The notes under the pieces: model-generated | Told to the model about the DNA's origin: nothing | Database searches by the model: none | The model's input: the letters and a program-made list of their open reading frames with translations, nothing else | Origin: Myxococcales bacterium | GTDB lineage: Bacteria; Myxococcota; Polyangia; Polyangiales; Polyangiaceae | Direction: 5' to 3' | Length of the DNA stretch: 16,564 bases | NCBI GenBank assembly: GCA_003151595.1 | Contig: PLXW01000010.1 | Span: 10,980-27,543, forward strand | Part shown: one piece after another, positions 14,506 through 16,564 of the stretch | How the letters are laid out: each line of letters opens with the position of its first letter | Numbering within the stretch: the first letter of the stretch is position 1 | Position numbers and translations under genes: made by a program

Positions 14506-15453
14506 CTAGGCGCCGAGCAGGTCCAGATCGGACGATTGAACGCCGATGCGGGTCAGTGCGTCGCGCATGCGGTCTTTCGGAATCGAAACGAACGTGGGCA
14601 TTCCGCCGGAGAGGCCGAGGAGCGCGAGGAAGCTCAGCCCGCTGTCGAAGGGGGCGGCCAGGGAGAGCGTGTCGAGGTCGAGGATGACGGCGGCGCCCGC
14701 GCGCTCCTGGCCCATGAGCAAGAGGAGCGTCTTGTCGTAGTGGCCGTGCTCGGCGGTCGCATCGACGAACGCGATCGAACGGACGCCGGCGGGGACCCCT
14801 TCGCGCTTCTCGAGATCGACGAGGCGGTAGCGGCGAGCGATCGCGCGCGTCGCCTTCTCGATCGCGTCGAGCTCGGCCGCGGCGCGATCGATCTCCGGCC
14901 ACAGCGACGCGTCCGACAACCCGCCGGCGAGGTGACGCACGATGAGCCCGAGCAGCGCCGTGTCGCGACCGCGCGCGCGGATGGCGCGATCGAAGCGCTG
15001 AGCCGTGGGGCTCGGCGTGCCGATGCGCGTGTCGATGGCGCGCGCGTCGTCGTCGGAGCCGGGGTACGGCTCGACGCCGCGACGGATCCACTTCGCGGCG
15101 GAGCACAGGCCGTCGAAGTCGGTGTGGCAGACGATCGTCTCCACCGGCCCGATGCGCGCCACGAGCTCGGGCGTGACCATCTCAGGACACGCGCCGTGCT
15201 CGGCCTTCGTGGCGAGGATGAAGCGCGGGTCGCGTTTGTATTCTTCGTGCAGGACGTGGTCGTGGTGATCGACCCACGCCACCAGGCGCTTGCCGAGCTT
15301 CTCGATGAACGGGCCGGTGAGCTTGGCGAACCCTCCGCCGGACGCATCCGACGCGAACGCGACATCGACCACCACCACACGCCCTCGCAGCGAATCGACC
15401 TTCGGCAGCTTTCGCGGCGTGGCGAACGCGATCTCGGGGCGAGGGGCATCCAT
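14506..15453 (-). CDS. DHH-superfamily-like protein with apparently permuted motifs
   Basis: A 315-residue soluble protein with metal-site motifs of the DHH phosphoesterase superfamily (RecJ, nano-RNases, inorganic pyrophosphatases, cyclic dinucleotide hydrolases). VVVVD30 may be the motif II strand, W60-V-D62-H63-H64-D is the DHH motif, and C109-H110-T-D112-F-D114-G-L-C-S-A resembles motif I (HxDxDGxxSA). In usual family members motif I precedes DHH; here it follows, so the fold may be circularly permuted. The C-terminal half (about 160-315) has a Gly-rich block, GLSFLALLGLSGGMP, that might correspond to an accessory domain. There is no signal peptide. The start at 15453 has no strong ribosome binding site. 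It is divergent from hisIE and 275 bases upstream of the GNAT-like gene on the same strand. Substrate unknown. Confidence 0.62.
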   Translation of the reverse strand: MDAPRPEIAFATPRKLPKVDSLRGRVVVVDVAFASDASGGGFAKLTGPFIEKLGKRLVAWVDHHDHVLHEEYKRDPRFILATKAEHGACPEMVTPELVARIGPVETIVCHTDFDGLCSAAKWIRRGVEPYPGSDDDARAIDTRIGTPSPTAQRFDRAIRARGRDTALLGLIVRHLAGGLSDASLWPEIDRAAAELDAIEKATRAIARRYRLVDLEKREGVPAGVRSIAFVDATAEHGHYDKTLLLLMGQERAGAAVILDLDTLSLAAPFDSGLSFLALLGLSGGMPTFVSIPKDRMRDALTRIGVQSSDLDLLGA

Positions 15454-15483
15454 CGGGGAACAAGCCCACGTTGGCCGAGGACG

Positions 15484-15511
15484 GGCGCGAGCGCAAACGG
15501 TGACTCGCGCC
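15484..15511. promoter_or_regulatory. Inverted repeat between divergent DHH-type gene and hisIE
   Basis: Perfect eight-base arms GGCGCGAG (15484-15491) and CTCGCGCC (15504-15511) with a 12-base spacer sit in the 87-bp divergent gap. Centre-to-centre spacing is 20 bases, compatible with a dimeric regulator, but the arms are simple GC-rich sequence and could arise by chance. No promoter boxes were recognised. Confidence 0.3.
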
Positions 15512-15540
15512 GCGCGCGGCGAGGGTGTCTACTAGAGCGC

Positions 15541-16245
15541 ATGGCTGACCTCCGGGTGCAGTTCGGGAAAGACGGATTGATCCCCGTCGTCGTGCAAGAT
15601 CACCTGACGGGCGACGTGCGAATGTTCGCGCACGCCACCGTCGAAGCGGTCCGCGCGACGCTCGACACCGGGCGCGCGACGTTCTGGAGCCGCTCGCGCA
15701 ACGAGCTCTGGGAGAAGGGGCGCACGAGCGGCAACAGCCTCGACGTGCGGCGCGTGCTCGTCGACTGCGACGACGATTGCCTCATCTACTCCGCCGAGCC
15801 CGCGGGCGCGACATGCCACACCGGCGCGCCGAGCTGCTTCTTTCAGACGATGGAGCCCGACGGCGTCATCCATCAAAGGAGCGCGGGGCCGCAGACCGTG
15901 CTCGCGCGGCTCGAAGCGCAGATCGACGCGCGCAAATCGTCGACCGCCGAGAAGAGCTACACGAAGGCGCTCTTCGTCGGCGGCGCGGGGAGCATCGGCG
16001 CGAAACTGCGCGAAGAGGCCGACGAGCTCGCGCGCGCGGTCGCCTCGGAGAGCGAAGAGCGCGTGGCCAACGAAGCGGCCGACGTCGTCTTTCACGTGAT
16101 GGTCGCGCTTCGATCGCGCGACGTCAGCTGGCGCGACGTGCTCGCCGTCCTGGAGGCGCGCAGCGGCGTGAGCGGACACGAAGAGAAGCAGTCGCGATTG
16201 AGCATCGCTCTCGCCGAGCGAATCGGCCGAGGGACCATTCCGTAG
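15541..16245 (+). CDS. hisIE: Bifunctional phosphoribosyl-AMP cyclohydrolase / phosphoribosyl-ATP pyrophosphohydrolase
   Basis: A 234-residue cytoplasmic enzyme carrying out steps 2 and 3 of histidine synthesis: HisE removes pyrophosphate from phosphoribosyl-ATP and HisI opens the adenine ring of phosphoribosyl-AMP. The HisI part (about 1-108) shows GRATFWSRSRNELWEKG, the magnesium-site D75-C-D77-x-D79, and cysteines C76, C92 (CHTG) and C99 (SCF) for zinc. The HisE part (about 119-215) has K155LREEADEL with E158/E159/E162 and E178-A-A-D181, then the usual SGHEEKQSR end. The start at 15541 gives the normal HisI N-terminus; the reading frame is open further upstream, but that is antisense to the DHH-type gene. 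No other his gene is in the window, so the pathway is dispersed here. It is divergent from the DHH-type gene. Confidence 0.95.
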   Translation: MADLRVQFGKDGLIPVVVQDHLTGDVRMFAHATVEAVRATLDTGRATFWSRSRNELWEKGRTSGNSLDVRRVLVDCDDDCLIYSAEPAGATCHTGAPSCFFQTMEPDGVIHQRSAGPQTVLARLEAQIDARKSSTAEKSYTKALFVGGAGSIGAKLREEADELARAVASESEERVANEAADVVFHVMVALRSRDVSWRDVLAVLEARSGVSGHEEKQSRLSIALAERIGRGTIP

Positions 16246-16247
16246 CG

Positions 16248-16272
16248 CGAGGCCTATGTGTGCGGGGCCTCG
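16248..16272 (+). terminator. Possible terminator of hisIE
   Basis: CGAGGCC (16248-16254) pairs perfectly with GGCCTCG (16266-16272) around an 11-base loop, starting two bases after the hisIE stop codon. No T-run follows, so it may be a 3'-end stabiliser or a weak terminator. Confidence 0.4.
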
Positions 16273-16306
16273 ACGTCGCGATTCGTGCGTCGATCCGCGG
16301 GTCGCG

Positions 16307-16336
16307 TTGACACCTTTTGACGCGCGCCGGTATCGT
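16307..16336 (+). promoter_or_regulatory. Sigma70-type promoter of the FrzS-like gene
   Basis: TTGACA (16307-16312, a perfect -35 consensus) is followed after 18 bases by TATCGT (16331-16336, four of six consensus). Transcription would start near 16343, about 30 bases before the ATG at 16374. TTGAC recurs at 16317 and 16338. Confidence 0.65.
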
Positions 16337-16373
16337 TTTGACTCACCCGCCCCACCCGAGAGCCCCGCACCTC

Positions 16374-16564
16374 ATGTCCATTAAAGTCCTCGTGTTCGAG
16401 AGCGACGCTGCTTTCGCGAGCGAGCTCCGAAACGAGCTCGGGAAGCTCGGTTGCACCGTATCGGTCGTCGACGACGGGAACGTCGGGCTGCAGCAAGCCG
16501 CGGCGGACAAGCCGGACCTCATTCTGTTGTCGATCGAGCTGCCGCGGATGAACGGCTTCTCGGT
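16374..16564 (+). CDS. FrzS-like pseudo-receiver protein (partial, 5' end)
   Basis: The first 63 codons of a gene that runs off the right edge. The sequence starts MSIKVLVFESDAAFASELR, closely patterned on the receiver of Myxococcus FrzS, a polarly switching protein needed for type IV pilus (social) motility. The acidic pair region is present (E9, D11), but the phosphoacceptor position in D48LILLSIELPRMNG is serine (S53) instead of aspartate, and FrzS itself also lacks this Asp. The protein is therefore predicted not to be phosphorylated. FrzS continues with a long coiled coil; whether this protein does cannot be seen. A clear promoter lies 38-67 bases upstream; the ribosome binding site is weak. 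It could instead be another atypical response regulator. Confidence 0.7.
   Translation, partial: MSIKVLVFESDAAFASELRNELGKLGCTVSVVDDGNVGLQQAAADKPDLILLSIELPRMNGFS

Noticed and set aside
14443..15540. In-frame upstream extension of hisIE
   Set aside because: It is antisense to the DHH-type gene, and HisI homology begins right at the ATG at 15541.

Overview
The window is G+C-rich DNA (roughly two thirds G+C by eye) with densely packed genes on both strands, ATG/GTG starts and long antisense open frames typical of high-GC genomes. The mix of genes points to a myxobacterium or close relative (Myxococcota, perhaps Polyangia): a FrzS-like pseudo-receiver gene at the right edge, a cysteine-knot/CxxCH secreted lipoprotein, a GAF/HD-GYP signalling protein and several envelope proteins of unknown role. 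The assignment is an inference from content; no rRNA, tRNA, mobile element or CRISPR array was seen.

Layout from left to right. Positions 1-39 hold the first 13 codons of a leftward gene of unknown function. An M20-family metallopeptidase (236-1675, minus) ends in a good intrinsic terminator near 182-203. Nine bases from its start a divergent beta-propeller-like lipoprotein begins (1685-2620, plus), which converges on an outer-membrane-type protein (2631-3434, minus). That gene diverges from an aberrant lipoate-protein-ligase-like gene (3503-4444, plus), whose 3' end overlaps a phosphate-selective-porin-like gene (4429-5964, minus). Upstream of the porin on the same strand is a cyclic-di-GMP phosphodiesterase-type protein with a degenerate receiver, GAF and HD-GYP (6017-7981, minus). 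Divergent from it is pdxH (8049-8699, plus), whose stop codon abuts the stop of the next minus-strand gene.

The centre is a leftward series. A DHH-type protein with apparently permuted motifs (14506-15453) is followed by a two-domain GNAT-like protein (13220-14230), then a large Ig/CxxCH/TolB-like/cysteine-knot lipoprotein (10772-13066). The last is a membrane protein with a spermidine-synthase-like domain (8700-10775), which begins with a GTG overlapping the lipoprotein's TGA. The lipoprotein and the synthase-like protein almost certainly form a translationally coupled pair. The gaps in this series carry inverted repeats and hairpins that look regulatory.

At the right end hisIE (15541-16245, plus) diverges from the DHH-type gene across an 87-bp gap with an inverted repeat. 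It is followed, behind a recognisable sigma70-type promoter, by the start of a FrzS-like gene in which the receiver phosphoacceptor aspartate is serine.

Two genes are ordinary metabolism: pdxH (vitamin B6 salvage) and hisIE (histidine synthesis). The most unusual items are the coupled lipoprotein/synthase-like pair, the ligase homologue without its catalytic lysine, the permuted DHH-like protein, and the two pseudo-receivers.
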